NCBI GenBank assembly: GCA_027366195.1
Contig: DAHXKW010000124.1
Location: forward strand, 1-20,353
Source: Alphaproteobacteria bacterium
GTDB taxonomy: Bacteria > Pseudomonadota > Alphaproteobacteria > G02398745 > G023898745
Length of the DNA stretch: 20,353 nt
Direction of reading: 5' to 3'
The notes below the pieces were generated by a model. The model saw nothing but the letters and a program-made list of their open reading frames with translations. It was not told where the DNA came from and searched no databases. Position 1 is the stretch's first letter. Each line of letters begins with the position of its first letter. Positions 1 to 8,799 of the stretch are shown piece by piece. Position numbers and translations under genes: made by a program.

Positions 1-1159
1 CAATTGATAACCAGCAGGATAACAAAGGCCTCAGGGCGGCACGTTCTGCCGGTTTCATAGTTAAAAAAAGCCATCCAGGCTGTTGTGGATTTGTTAGTTG
101 GTCGTTCTGTATCCAATTTCTAATGCTTATCGGTTCAGGATAGTTTTTATTAAGATTTTTCAAACAAGAAATATGCGAAGATACATTCATCCGAATACTC
201 GTGGCTGTTTTTTCAGATTGAGGGTCAAGCAGGCCTGCAGCGCGTGTGTGGATGAGTTTTTTATGAAGTGCTTTTAAGGGAATAGTATTTACTAATTCTA
301 GTAAAGTTTTTACAGTTGTATTCTTATCTTTTTTAAGTGTAATTAAAATTTCCGATAAAACTGTTTTAGCGGATTCAGTCCAAAAAGGATCTGGGCTGAT
401 TTGTGGGATAAGGCTGGCAGCGAGTTCATCATAATGATATTCCTGTTGACATTCTCCCCAGAGATCCCAGCCAGGGAAGCGTTTATCAAAGGGATTCATA
501 AGAACGTCAGTCGCGGGGTCATAGTATTGTGCGACAAATTCGCCTGTTGTATCGAGAATTACCGCTTTTTGATCACGTATTTGATCCATAATGTGTTTAA
601 ATGTATTGCTTTTACCACAGCCTGTTGTTCCCGTTATGAGTATGTGCTGTGTTTCGGTGTCTTTAATCATGGGTACATCCATTAATTTGACATGTGAGGC
701 GTCATTATTTTTCTGAATTAATCGAATGACATCTTTAGTTGGTTGTATAACTGGTCCTGCTAATGTCATTTTTTTATGGGCATTAATACCTTGTCGATTC
801 CAAATAATAAAAAACAAAGTGAAAGTTGCCATGCCTATAGCCACAGAAATATAAAAATAAGTAAGTAGTTTTTGATGGATCCAGCTAAGAAAAGGTTTGG
901 TTCGAAAAATCCAATCGCCTATGGTTGCGTGGTTAAAATGTTCTTGTGGTCCCCAAAGCCAGTGTAATAATTGTACATGGCACGAAAATATATATCGATC
1001 AATGTGCTTTTCCTCAAATGTGTAATAGCACAAGATGATAAAAATTATGGCGGATGATATCAATGCTAAAAAAGTGGCTAGTCGGATAATCTGCCCCAGC
1101 ATACGAAAACGATGTAAAAATGTTTGGCCACCTTGTGTGACGGGTTGTGAGAGTCTCAT
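1..1159 (-). CDS. traD: TraD-like coupling protein (T4CP), C-terminus cut by window edge
   Basis: This gene encodes the coupling ATPase that links the relaxosome to the transfer channel at the inner membrane. The frame is open from the ATG at 1157-1159 to position 1 (386 codons), so the C-terminal part is missing. Two hydrophobic segments lie at about residues 25-45 and 100-120 with a loop between them, as in VirD4/TraD proteins. A Walker A motif, GTTGCGKS, is at residues 177-184, and the stretch ILDTTGEFV at about 201-209 resembles the conserved strand that follows it in TraD. The start is supported by an AAAGGAAA sequence about 7 bases upstream, inside the preceding 29-codon ORF. The position after traG matches the F order (traG, traS, traT, traD), but traS and traT are absent. 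VirD4/TraG-type coupling proteins are relatives, but the context favours TraD. Confidence 0.88.
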   Translation of the reverse strand, partial: MRLSQPVTQGGQTFLHRFRMLGQIIRLATFLALISSAIIFIILCYYTFEEKHIDRYIFSCHVQLLHWLWGPQEHFNHATIGDWIFRTKPFLSWIHQKLLTYFYISVAIGMATFTLFFIIWNRQGINAHKKMTLAGPVIQPTKDVIRLIQKNNDASHVKLMDVPMIKDTETQHILITGTTGCGKSNTFKHIMDQIRDQKAVILDTTGEFVAQYYDPATDVLMNPFDKRFPGWDLWGECQQEYHYDELAASLIPQISPDPFWTESAKTVLSEILITLKKDKNTTVKTLLELVNTIPLKALHKKLIHTRAAGLLDPQSEKTATSIRMNVSSHISCLKNLNKNYPEPISIRNWIQNDQLTNPQQPGWLFLTMKPAERAALRPLLSCWLSI

Positions 1160-1162
1160 TGT

Positions 1163-1252
1163 TTATTTCCTTTCTTTTTTGGGATGAAGCGTATAAAGGG
1201 CGGCTGTGATTTGTTCTGTATATTGTTGTTCAATACGCAGGTTATGGTTCAT
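1163..1252 (-). CDS. 29-aa mini-ORF between traG and traD
   Basis: A 29-codon ORF, beginning MNHNLRIEQQ and ending HPKKERK, starts with an ATG that overlaps the TGA of traG in an ATGA arrangement. It stops three bases before the traD ATG. An AGGA stretch lies about 9 bases upstream of its start, and its own lysine-rich 3' end carries the traD ribosome binding site. The peptide is polar and charged, with no membrane segment or recognisable domain. It may be a real small protein or a translational coupling device that carries ribosomes from traG into traD. The evidence is its fit to the coupling pattern of the operon, not homology. Confidence 0.5.
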   Translation of the reverse strand: MNHNLRIEQQYTEQITAALYTLHPKKERK

Positions 1253-4230
1253 TGGGGTTTTTCCTTGTTTGTGCCTGATATTTCTCCTGTGGGATGAGAG
1301 TTTTCTTTGCGTATAGATGCAGTGTCAGATTGTTGAGTTTCCTGAGGATAGGTTGTTTGTTTCAGTGTGTTTTTTTCTGAGTGCGTACTTAGTTTACCTA
1401 TTGAGAAACTTCCGGTAATGTTATCGCAAGCACTGGCAACCGTTTCTGTTACATGTTCAATGATGGGCACTTGCTTATAGGCCCGCCGGATATTTGTTTT
1501 CTGCAATTCTTCAGTATATGTTTTTTGTAGATCAGCTGAGGCTATTTGTATGTCTTTTTTTATGAGATTCTGTTTTTGATGAACGCTGCTGTCTTGTGCT
1601 TGGTAATCTTTCATTATTGCTGTCTGATGTATAGCCATGTGAGCTTGATTGGCTTGATAATTTTGCTCGACTGCTTTGAAGGACGTGTTATTTGCTTGCT
1701 GCGTTTTCATGGTTTTTCTCTGATGATGTGTGTGTTCAACCAGTCGTTCTGAGTTTTTATGAGCAAATGCTTCTTGTGCTTTATGATAGTTATGATCTGT
1801 GGCTAAATAATTTGGAATATGCAGGTTTTTTAATTTTGAAGCTACAAATTGCTGTACACCCACTTCGAATTCTCTGGGGTTATGGCGGATCATATAGAGG
1901 GTTTCATGGATACCTCTTTCTTTGCCATTGGCTTTTATTTGTTTAGCGAGAAAATTAACCAGTTCTTGACTTTCTTTACGGGTAATACCGATATTTCGAC
2001 TTTCAACCATATCTGCTAAACGGCTGTATTGTTCTGCTTTTTGTGCATGTAGTTCACTGTGTTGTTGATGCGTTTGCGTTTCTTCGTAGGCTTTTTGAAT
2101 ATTTTGAGAAAGTCTTTGTCCTACGTCATCGTGATGATTGGTTTGTTTATTTATGGCAAAATCTTGGAGCGCTTGATGCGTTTCTGTAAACCCTGATTCT
2201 TGGGAAAAACGTTTAGCACTATCATATAATTCGCTGGCAGAAGCCTGTGCGCTTGTTTTATTTATGGTGCTCGCATGAAGTGGGAAGATTTTTGAAATAA
2301 ACATTTCTTTGGTTGATCCGCCAACTTCAGCCAGGATTTCATAAGCTGTTGAGGCATCGAGGCCAAATTGTTTCCCCCAGGTTTCAGCTTTGTTCCTATT
2401 TTCGTGGGCTGCTGTAGCTACGCTTTTTGAGCTGTTGCTAGAAATTGCTTGACTAAAGCTTTCATTATTATCCACGTATTTTACCCATTCTGCGGATTGA
2501 CGTTCCTGATTTATCAAGCTTGATGTTTGTGCTGTACTTTCGTTTTCAGAAAGGCTGCTGTGTTCTTGCATGCTACGGCGTAAATCGTGGCTGTACATGT
2601 CGCGCAGGTCAACTTCAACCGGCAGTTGTGGGAATTGTTCTTGCATAACAACCTGCTCTTTACCGAAAATTGTGCTGGTATCACCGTAATTTTCTCTAAA
2701 GTGTCCTGTAGAAAGTGTTGGGGCCAGATTATGTTGAAGCATCGTTTGGTTGTTATATGACAATGTTTCCAGTTGGACATTGCCATAGCTATAATTACCA
2801 GTTGTGAGATCTTGTGCTGCACTTTGAGCAGCACCTTGTGCTATGCCGGTGATGGAAGAGGCAACATTGGCTAGAACGGCGACGCCACCTTGTATGAGTG
2901 CATAAGATATGAACGGGATACTCAGCGAAGCATAAGCGGCGCAGGTTTGCATATCTAGCGCCAGATTATGTAAGCCCGTAGATGTAAAGAGCGATAATCC
3001 ACCACCATTTTCTAATCCCGGAATTTGTAAGGCTTGGTGACGCGCAACAGTCATAATACCCGAATTTAAAATCGCATAGAATGGTGGCCATAGCTGAATC
3101 CATACCAATAACCAAAGCCATTTGAGAAAGATCTTAAAGCCCATGGGAATAAGCGCAAAAGGAATAATAAACAAGAAAGAAGCATAAATTAAAGCTTCGA
3201 GGATACTGCGTAAAATCACAAGCGATTTTGCTGCCAAACCGCCAACAACTTCATAAGTGTTGCGTTGCTGTAAATAAGCCCGTTTAATCGCAAAATTGGT
3301 ACCAATACCACTAGCTTCACATTTACGTTCTACGGCATCAATGAGGGTATGCATCATCGTTTGCTGGGTGATAAAATCCTGGGTATCATGTGCCATACCG
3401 GTGAGTTGCTGATAGAGCAGTGGAAGATGTTGTAATATAGGATTGGCTTTGAGTTTGGTTGTATAAGCGCCCAATAGTTGATCAAGTTTAGCGGTACCAT
3501 CTCTGCAAGAAACCAGTTCACAACGTTTCCGTCTATCTAGATGCGCTTGACTGTTGTTTGAAGGATCAGAGCGTTTTTTGCAGAAGGAGAACATCCGAAC
3601 ATTAGATGTGTTTTCCTTAATGAGTTTCCAGATGTTGCTGGATTTTTTGAGATCTTCAATAGAATACAGTTCCAACATCAGATCATAGGTGACGCAGTTT
3701 TGTACAAACTCCCGCATTGTATCAGCTAAATCTTCATCTGTAATGGCATAACGACTTATTTCAAGCAAATTTTCACCGCCAAAGATCATACCGGTTTTGT
3801 TATACATGGGTTGATCCGGTTGATTCGGTTGACCTGGTGTATGAAAGGTTGTTTCAATGAGTGTTGTGACAGCATAGCCGATGGTACTGATGGTTTGTGC
3901 GGTACGTGCTAATCCTAAAGGAATGTTATCAACGGTATAAACGCTTCCTAAAGATGAGCCTGATACCAAAACATCTTTGATGGTGATGGACATTGTGGGT
4001 ATCACACAGATGCACATAAATCCTACCATCGGTATCAACCATTGGAACAGCAGACCATTGAGTGTTGAATCCCAATAAGCTTTAGCGAATGCCCATATCC
4101 CACCAACTAAAGCACAAATCATCAAAAGTGGTCTAAATGCGCTTTTCCCACCACCGTTCATGAGCATGGCGATGGCATTAAATACTTTTTCTAACATTTC
4201 ACCACTACCATAAGCAATAATTTCAGACAT
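1249..4230 (-). CDS. traG: TraG, mating-pair stabilisation and pilus assembly protein
   Basis: This 993-aa protein matches F TraG in length class and layout. In F, TraG is an inner-membrane protein whose N-terminal part is needed for pilus assembly and whose periplasmic C-terminal part acts in mating-pair stabilisation and entry exclusion. Hydrophobic segments lie near residues 35-85, 340-385 and 430-460. Family landmarks are the VDNIPLGLA stretch, the TGMIFG segment followed by FVQNCV, and a Gly/Ala/Ser-rich SSITGIAQGAAQSAA segment after the last membrane helices. The C-terminal half is rich in Gln and His and is predicted helical. The start at 4230 was chosen because GGGAGGAT lies 8 bases upstream and MSEIIAYGSGE matches TraG N-termini; the frame could open earlier, within traH. 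It begins four bases after the traH stop. Confidence 0.93.
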   Translation of the reverse strand: MSEIIAYGSGEMLEKVFNAIAMLMNGGGKSAFRPLLMICALVGGIWAFAKAYWDSTLNGLLFQWLIPMVGFMCICVIPTMSITIKDVLVSGSSLGSVYTVDNIPLGLARTAQTISTIGYAVTTLIETTFHTPGQPNQPDQPMYNKTGMIFGGENLLEISRYAITDEDLADTMREFVQNCVTYDLMLELYSIEDLKKSSNIWKLIKENTSNVRMFSFCKKRSDPSNNSQAHLDRRKRCELVSCRDGTAKLDQLLGAYTTKLKANPILQHLPLLYQQLTGMAHDTQDFITQQTMMHTLIDAVERKCEASGIGTNFAIKRAYLQQRNTYEVVGGLAAKSLVILRSILEALIYASFLFIIPFALIPMGFKIFLKWLWLLVWIQLWPPFYAILNSGIMTVARHQALQIPGLENGGGLSLFTSTGLHNLALDMQTCAAYASLSIPFISYALIQGGVAVLANVASSITGIAQGAAQSAAQDLTTGNYSYGNVQLETLSYNNQTMLQHNLAPTLSTGHFRENYGDTSTIFGKEQVVMQEQFPQLPVEVDLRDMYSHDLRRSMQEHSSLSENESTAQTSSLINQERQSAEWVKYVDNNESFSQAISSNSSKSVATAAHENRNKAETWGKQFGLDASTAYEILAEVGGSTKEMFISKIFPLHASTINKTSAQASASELYDSAKRFSQESGFTETHQALQDFAINKQTNHHDDVGQRLSQNIQKAYEETQTHQQHSELHAQKAEQYSRLADMVESRNIGITRKESQELVNFLAKQIKANGKERGIHETLYMIRHNPREFEVGVQQFVASKLKNLHIPNYLATDHNYHKAQEAFAHKNSERLVEHTHHQRKTMKTQQANNTSFKAVEQNYQANQAHMAIHQTAIMKDYQAQDSSVHQKQNLIKKDIQIASADLQKTYTEELQKTNIRRAYKQVPIIEHVTETVASACDNITGSFSIGKLSTHSEKNTLKQTTYPQETQQSDTASIRKENSHPTGEISGTNKEKPQ
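3809..3835. repeat. 9-bp tandem repeat (three imperfect copies) within traG
   Basis: Three tandem 9-bp units (ggttgatcc, ggttgattc, ggttgacct) lie within traG. On the coding strand they give three three-residue units, PGQ-PNQ-PDQ, just before the conserved TGMIFG segment. The reading frame is preserved, so copy-number changes would only lengthen or shorten a flexible proline linker. Confidence 0.75.
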
Positions 4231-4234
4231 CGTT

Positions 4235-5530
4235 TTATCCTCCCGTGGCCAAAACACGCATGTTGGCAAAAATCGATTGTTCAAGGGTTTGGATTTTTTG
4301 TACGACCTGTAAGATTTGATCGACTTTTCTGTGGATTTCGGCATCACGGGCTTGAAGCTTCTTTTCAACCATACGAAGCTGTTGTATATATTTTTCTAAA
4401 AGTTCGGCATTAATTTGTGCTGGCCGCGCACTCATAGCGATATGTTTAATCATAGCGACCATATCGCGTATCTGTTGTACAAGAAGATCGTGCGCAATAA
4501 TATCAGCATAGGCGTAAATACTAATGGGTGCTTTGCCTTTATGGTAAGCAGACATGATGTTGATGATCTTTAGAATGGGTAGGCGTGTATTTTCAATCAA
4601 ACGTTTTTCATCCTCGGTGAGTGGGGTATCTGTGTAGATTTTTTCTTCAATGCTACTGAGCAGTTCTTTCACTTTACTGATATGTGTTTCGTCTAATTGG
4701 ATATGACGTTCATCATCAGCTACTAGAAGACATTTGCGCTTGTCATCGCTGCATTGATACATTTTAGCTTGACCGCCTGCTGCAAAGGCATCAAAAAAAT
4801 TGTCGTCTAGTGCCAATGGAGGGAAAATTTTGATTGGTTTTTCTGGTTCAACAACAATGGTGCCTGTTACTGACATTAGCGTTTCTTTGAGTTTTTCGGG
4901 GTGATCCCAAGCACTATTTTTGTTAATAACATACCAGGCGACGTTACAAGCTTCTTGGAGTACGTCTTTCAATTCGTTGCTTTCTGAAGTATTAATGGTT
5001 TTTCTTGTATCTGAGCCCTCCTCACAGCCTTTGCGTCCTGACACAAAATCTGTCAATTTTCCTTGATTGCCGGCCATTAGCTTGCAGGTGTTTTCGTGTA
5101 GTTTTGTATGACGTGGTACAACAGCACCTATGAGAGCAGCCGCGCTTTCGCAAGAACCAATATTAAGCGCATTTATATCTTGAATCGTTTTGGAAAGGTG
5201 CTTAATGCCAGAGGCGATTTGTGGTGAAACTGTTTCTAAAGCAAGATGAAATGCAAATCCTTTGGCGCTACTACCAATATTTTTTAACATTTCAATGATT
5301 TCTGTTCCGTTAATAAAGCTCATTGCACCTTGAAAAATATCAATGCCGCTGCAATCCGCTTTGATATAAGGTGGCTGTATGTTGGCGACTTGTGCACGCT
5401 TGGCTGGCCAACGTGTAAAAGCACTACCAAGCACAATGTGATGTGCATTCTGACTGGCAATGTAACGGGATTTGGTTGTGTTACTCAGTGTTGCCCAGAG
5501 TATGTGCCCAATGATGACCGTAAACAACAT
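4235..5530 (-). CDS. traH: TraH, F-pilus assembly protein
   Basis: This 431-aa periplasmic protein is needed for F-pilus assembly and associates with the outer-membrane side of the channel together with TraF, TraW and TraU. Family signatures are clear: a CSGIDIFQGAMSFIN stretch at about residues 60-74, then a LALETVSPQIA segment, then an IGSCESAAALIG segment. The last 45 residues or so form a likely coiled coil, also typical of TraH. The start at 5530 (MLFTVIIGHILWATLS) has GAGGAAG about 5 bases upstream and gives a short hydrophobic export signal. The in-frame start 9 codons earlier would lack this, so it is less likely. The length is close to the roughly 458 aa of F TraH. It lies 10 bases after the lipoprotein gene and 4 before traG. 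Confidence 0.93.
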   Translation of the reverse strand: MLFTVIIGHILWATLSNTTKSRYIASQNAHHIVLGSAFTRWPAKRAQVANIQPPYIKADCSGIDIFQGAMSFINGTEIIEMLKNIGSSAKGFAFHLALETVSPQIASGIKHLSKTIQDINALNIGSCESAAALIGAVVPRHTKLHENTCKLMAGNQGKLTDFVSGRKGCEEGSDTRKTINTSESNELKDVLQEACNVAWYVINKNSAWDHPEKLKETLMSVTGTIVVEPEKPIKIFPPLALDDNFFDAFAAGGQAKMYQCSDDKRKCLLVADDERHIQLDETHISKVKELLSSIEEKIYTDTPLTEDEKRLIENTRLPILKIINIMSAYHKGKAPISIYAYADIIAHDLLVQQIRDMVAMIKHIAMSARPAQINAELLEKYIQQLRMVEKKLQARDAEIHRKVDQILQVVQKIQTLEQSIFANMRVLATGG

Positions 5531-5540
5531 CGTTCTTCCT

Positions 5541-5882
5541 CTAAAATGTAGATGCATGTAAAATGGCGAAACCTTGCCTTATTTTTTTGTTTTCTAGCTC
5601 TTTGCGTTCTTCATAATCTTGTTCTTCTTGTGTAACTTTTTTGAAAGGTGGGGTTTTTGGGGATTGAGGTTGCCGTTGTAACTGCGGTTGAGTTTTTTCT
5701 TGCTGTGCTTTCTGCGCTTCTTCTTTTTTTTGTTTTTGTTCTTGTTCTTTTTGATAAGCGGTTGTTTCGGGAAACAATTCTTTTGGTAATTGGCAGGCGG
5801 TTAGTGTCAGGCACCCTAAACAACTGAAGCCAAATAATAAACCAAGGTGTTTTTTGTCTGTATATGCTGTCTGTTTTGTCAT
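5541..5882 (-). CDS. Small predicted lipoprotein of the tra operon, unrecognised
   Basis: This 113-aa protein has an N-terminal hydrophobic segment ending in a lipobox, LTAC, with Cys30 as the likely lipidated residue, so it is probably a lipoprotein of the cell envelope. After the lipobox comes a very Gln-, Lys- and Glu-rich stretch (about residues 42-70), probably an extended helix or coiled coil, then a proline-containing linker and another charged helix. No family is recognised. It sits between the DsbA-like gene and traH, a place where F carries small accessory genes (trbJ, trbF). Its start overlaps the stop of the upstream gene (ATGA), with GAGGAG about 8 bases upstream. A role as a spacer or anchor for periplasmic Tra proteins is a guess. 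Confidence 0.75.
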   Translation of the reverse strand: MTKQTAYTDKKHLGLLFGFSCLGCLTLTACQLPKELFPETTAYQKEQEQKQKKEEAQKAQQEKTQPQLQRQPQSPKTPPFKKVTQEEQDYEERKELENKKIRQGFAILHASTF

Positions 5883-6544
5883 CGTATGTGCTCCTCTAAA
5901 AAGTTAACCAAGTTGTCTAATTGTTCATCCGTTATCACTTGCCCATCCAAAAACATCATAGGTAAGGCTTCAAACTTGTGTTTTTGCGTCAAAAGGAGAG
6001 CTTCTTTCAGTGCGGTTGCTGAGGGTGGTCTAAAGGGTTTATGCAGGACATCCATACAAGTTTTTAATGTATCTTGTGTGGTGTGATCTGTTTCCATAAC
6101 GCATTCAAATAGAATGTGGTAGAGAACAGGATCAAGTTCTTCACTACAGCTCATCATGAGTAGTGTTTCTGTATGAACGGGGTAGGGGGCAAACGTAAAT
6201 CGCAGTTTGCCGGTGTCAACGAATTGTTTTTTAATTGTTGGCCAGGTGCTCTGGTAGAACGTGAGGCAGTGTTCACAGTTCACATCAAAAAAGTTCACCA
6301 CATGATGCGGGGCTGTGGTTAATCCGTAGGTCAAGTTGTACCTATTTTTATGAATCGTCATAGTGTGCTCTTTGTTTAAATTGGTTTGACCCAAAATAGG
6401 TTGAGACGGTTTTTGTTTAAATATACGTACTGTTTTTTGATGGAAGTGTAGCGATGGTTTAAGCAAAATAGTAAAAAGCACACTTGTGCCAATAGTACCT
6501 GTCATGATGATTAATGGCCAGTATTTGATGGGTTTGATGGTCAT
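5879..6544 (-). CDS. DsbA-like thiol-disulfide oxidoreductase (TrbB-position)
   Basis: This 221-aa protein has one N-terminal membrane helix (about residues 9-28) and a thioredoxin-fold domain with the active site CEHC at residues 90-93, preceded by VVNFFDVN as in DsbA-type enzymes. Near the C-terminus, ALPMMFLDG fits the cis-proline loop and following strand. It should act in the periplasm, forming or shuffling disulfides in Cys-rich partners; TraN and TraU in this operon have many cysteines. F plasmid carries the DsbC-like TrbB between traF and traH, the same place, so this is a functional counterpart by position and fold. The CEHC dipeptide and the membrane anchor point to the DsbA class rather than TrbB itself. 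It overlaps traF by ATGA, with AGGAGGAT upstream. Confidence 0.88.
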   Translation of the reverse strand: MTIKPIKYWPLIIMTGTIGTSVLFTILLKPSLHFHQKTVRIFKQKPSQPILGQTNLNKEHTMTIHKNRYNLTYGLTTAPHHVVNFFDVNCEHCLTFYQSTWPTIKKQFVDTGKLRFTFAPYPVHTETLLMMSCSEELDPVLYHILFECVMETDHTTQDTLKTCMDVLHKPFRPPSATALKEALLLTQKHKFEALPMMFLDGQVITDEQLDNLVNFLEEHIR

Positions 6545-7266
6545 GGTATGATCCTCCTGAGATTTTGTATCATACGTGCTTCAAGTTCATCTTGTGCACG
6601 TAATCCGTAGTGTACGATGTGTGGTTGTCCTGTCTTCAATTCAACCATAACCAGAGCAGGTAGGCGTTTTACACCCCATTTTGTTTTGGGTTCCTCGATG
6701 TTACCGTGTGTATCCACAACAATAAGTGGTAAGCGATGTTCTTGCGCCATTGTTTTCACGATAGTATGTAGTTTCTGTGCTGCCTGTGTGTTATCGACAA
6801 GAAGAACCAGCATAAAATTTTGAGCGATGATTTGCAGCATTTTTTGATGCTGCTGTGCTTGGGCTTCTTTCTGTGCTAGTAAGCCGTAGTATGAGGTGGG
6901 ATGATCAATTGTATTGTCTAGATCCGGTTCTCGTACTAAGTTTTCAGCCCAAAGGGTGGCAAAGCGTTCACTTCTTTCCATTAGATGTTTTTGCACACAT
7001 TGGTAGTTGGCAATATTTTGGTGTGTTGGTTGCCACACCGCTTCATCGAGGAGTTCTTGCGCTAAAGCTTTGAGTTCTTTGAGATTTTGGGGTGGTTTTT
7101 CATGTGGTGTCAAAGATGGTAAGCTAGTTGAATTTTTTTTAGCTTGATCCGGATCTTTTTTCGTTGTTATGGGTTCTTTGTCATGATAAAAATGCCAACC
7201 TTCATCTTTCGTATTAAAAAAACTCGGCCAAACAAAAAGGATGAGACTAAAATAGCTACCAATCAT
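6541..7266 (-). CDS. traF: TraF, conjugal pilus assembly protein
   Basis: This 241-aa periplasmic protein of the F-specific set has a thioredoxin-like fold and is required for pilus assembly. The N-terminus is a short hydrophobic segment followed by GWHFYHD at residues 23-29, the hallmark of TraF. The C-terminal half shows the thioredoxin-like order: a FMLVLLVDN strand, a helix, an LPLIVVDTHG strand, then RLPALVMVEL, which carries the equivalent of the cis-proline. There is no CxxC motif and only one cysteine in the chain, so a redox role is unlikely; that role presumably falls to the next gene. The length is close to the 247 aa of F TraF. It overlaps the traN stop (ATGA), with GAGGT about 7 bases upstream. 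Confidence 0.92.
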   Translation of the reverse strand: MIGSYFSLILFVWPSFFNTKDEGWHFYHDKEPITTKKDPDQAKKNSTSLPSLTPHEKPPQNLKELKALAQELLDEAVWQPTHQNIANYQCVQKHLMERSERFATLWAENLVREPDLDNTIDHPTSYYGLLAQKEAQAQQHQKMLQIIAQNFMLVLLVDNTQAAQKLHTIVKTMAQEHRLPLIVVDTHGNIEEPKTKWGVKRLPALVMVELKTGQPHIVHYGLRAQDELEARMIQNLRRIIP

Positions 7267-8795
7267 AATACGACCTCTTTTGGTTTATAATGGAATGATG
7301 CAAGCTTTTCTTCCATACGTTGCTGAACGTTGGTGGTGTCGGTGGTTTGCGCCCCTTTTTTAGCCGATGACATAATATCATCAAACAATTCTGATAAATC
7401 CATTTTCGAAAAATCAAGCTGAGTAATTTCGTCCATAGTAAAACCAGTACAATCTGGTTTTTGTGGTGTGCCGAAGGTTTTACCCAATTGTTTCCGAGCT
7501 TCTTTTTGTATAATGGCAATCAATTTAGACGTAAAACAGCAGTAAACATGGGTGTCAGAGCTTTTCCAAAGGACGTCGAGCAATTGATTGGGCATAGATC
7601 CCACGTAGTGGCACTTATCTTCAGCTCTGAGCTGCCCGAGTTGTTGTTCTTCAGCATTACAAGCCGTTAGGCCTAAATCGACGGCGAATCCTGCACGTGC
7701 AAAACAGCAGTCGTAGAGTACATTGCCCAGAATATTCTTTTTACACTTGTGACATTGTCCTTTAAACACAGAAGGATTTGTCCAATCGGTAACATCTTTT
7801 TGGATTTCGGATAAGACTTGTAGCTGTGCCAGACTACTGGCCATATCATCGTATTTTGTAGATTGTCCTTTGAGATTGCCACCATCAATGCAATGAATAC
7901 CGTCTTGCCCCGCTTGGAAACGTACGGCTGCATGTGTCGAACAGCGATACTTTTTGTGCCAAGAGATGCATTTTCCTTGTGCGTCTGTTTCTGTACAGCG
8001 TGCTTCTTGTTCTTCACAACCTTGGCGCCGAAGTTCTGCACATGTGTTTGTTTTTTCTTCGGGAAGAGCTACGATGACTTTTTCCCGCCAACACGGACGA
8101 TCGTACGATTGACCATAATATGTTTTTGAGGAAGGGCCATCTAGGCAAATCGTTTGAATAATATTATATTGATTGTTCTGGATTTGAGGAAGAAGTTTAT
8201 AAGGATCCTCAGTAGACCAGTGTTCTCCTAGAAATTTTGTTGATTCATACTGTATGACCTCATAATATCCTGGATCTGTACGCCATTCCCATTGCTCGCA
8301 GTTAGGATCGTTGTCTCTGTGCTGTGTACTACTGGTACATTTTTTATAACGTCGTTCAGGTACATATCGTTTTCTGCATGGTTGATGATCGAAATCGAGG
8401 TGTAATGTTCTATGGAAAAACTGCGAGGGTGTTCTTGTGGATTCGATACAGTCGATAATTGGGCTTGTTGCTGATGAACGAATTTCTCGAAGGTTAATAG
8501 CGGCATTAGGATTCACCGTGACCTGATCACCAATGGCGATGGCTCGATCCACAAGGACATCCCCATCGAGTTTATCGGCTTTATTTTGTGTTCGTCCGTC
8601 TAGTGTGGCTTGTACATCGTTATCTACCCGTTCTGCAGGTTTATCACTATGTGGTTGAGAGAGTACAGGGTTGTTTGTTTTTGTGTTTTCTGTTAGAATC
8701 TTCTCTTTTTGTTGTATTTCACCGAATGCTTGACCCTCTTGGTTGGCGGCATCCATGCCGCATAAATAAATGATGATGAAAAGTGGTGATAACAT
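7263..8795 (-). CDS. traN: TraN, Cys-rich mating-pair stabilisation protein
   Basis: This 510-aa Cys-rich protein is expected in the outer membrane, where TraN contacts the recipient and stabilises mating pairs. The C-terminal part is characteristic: a NVLYDCCF segment, then VYCCFTSKL (YCCF at residues 418-421), then a CTGFTMDEITQLDFSKMDLS segment that matches the TraN family ending. The start at 8795 (MLSPLFIIIYLCGMDAANQEG) was chosen because AAGGAT lies 8 bases upstream and it begins with a short export signal. The frame stays open further upstream but runs through traU without a signal sequence. It is somewhat shorter than F TraN (about 600 aa). It starts 4 bases after the traU stop. Confidence 0.93.
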   Translation of the reverse strand: MLSPLFIIIYLCGMDAANQEGQAFGEIQQKEKILTENTKTNNPVLSQPHSDKPAERVDNDVQATLDGRTQNKADKLDGDVLVDRAIAIGDQVTVNPNAAINLREIRSSATSPIIDCIESTRTPSQFFHRTLHLDFDHQPCRKRYVPERRYKKCTSSTQHRDNDPNCEQWEWRTDPGYYEVIQYESTKFLGEHWSTEDPYKLLPQIQNNQYNIIQTICLDGPSSKTYYGQSYDRPCWREKVIVALPEEKTNTCAELRRQGCEEQEARCTETDAQGKCISWHKKYRCSTHAAVRFQAGQDGIHCIDGGNLKGQSTKYDDMASSLAQLQVLSEIQKDVTDWTNPSVFKGQCHKCKKNILGNVLYDCCFARAGFAVDLGLTACNAEEQQLGQLRAEDKCHYVGSMPNQLLDVLWKSSDTHVYCCFTSKLIAIIQKEARKQLGKTFGTPQKPDCTGFTMDEITQLDFSKMDLSELFDDIMSSAKKGAQTTDTTNVQQRMEEKLASFHYKPKEVVL

Positions 8796-8799
8796 AGAT

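Noticed and set aside
4231..4368. A longer N-terminus for TraG (46 extra residues)
   Set aside because: The extension overlaps the end of traH, is rich in Lys and Ser, and lacks a good ribosome binding site. MSEIIAYGSGE at 4230 fits TraG N-termini and has GGGAGGAT upstream.
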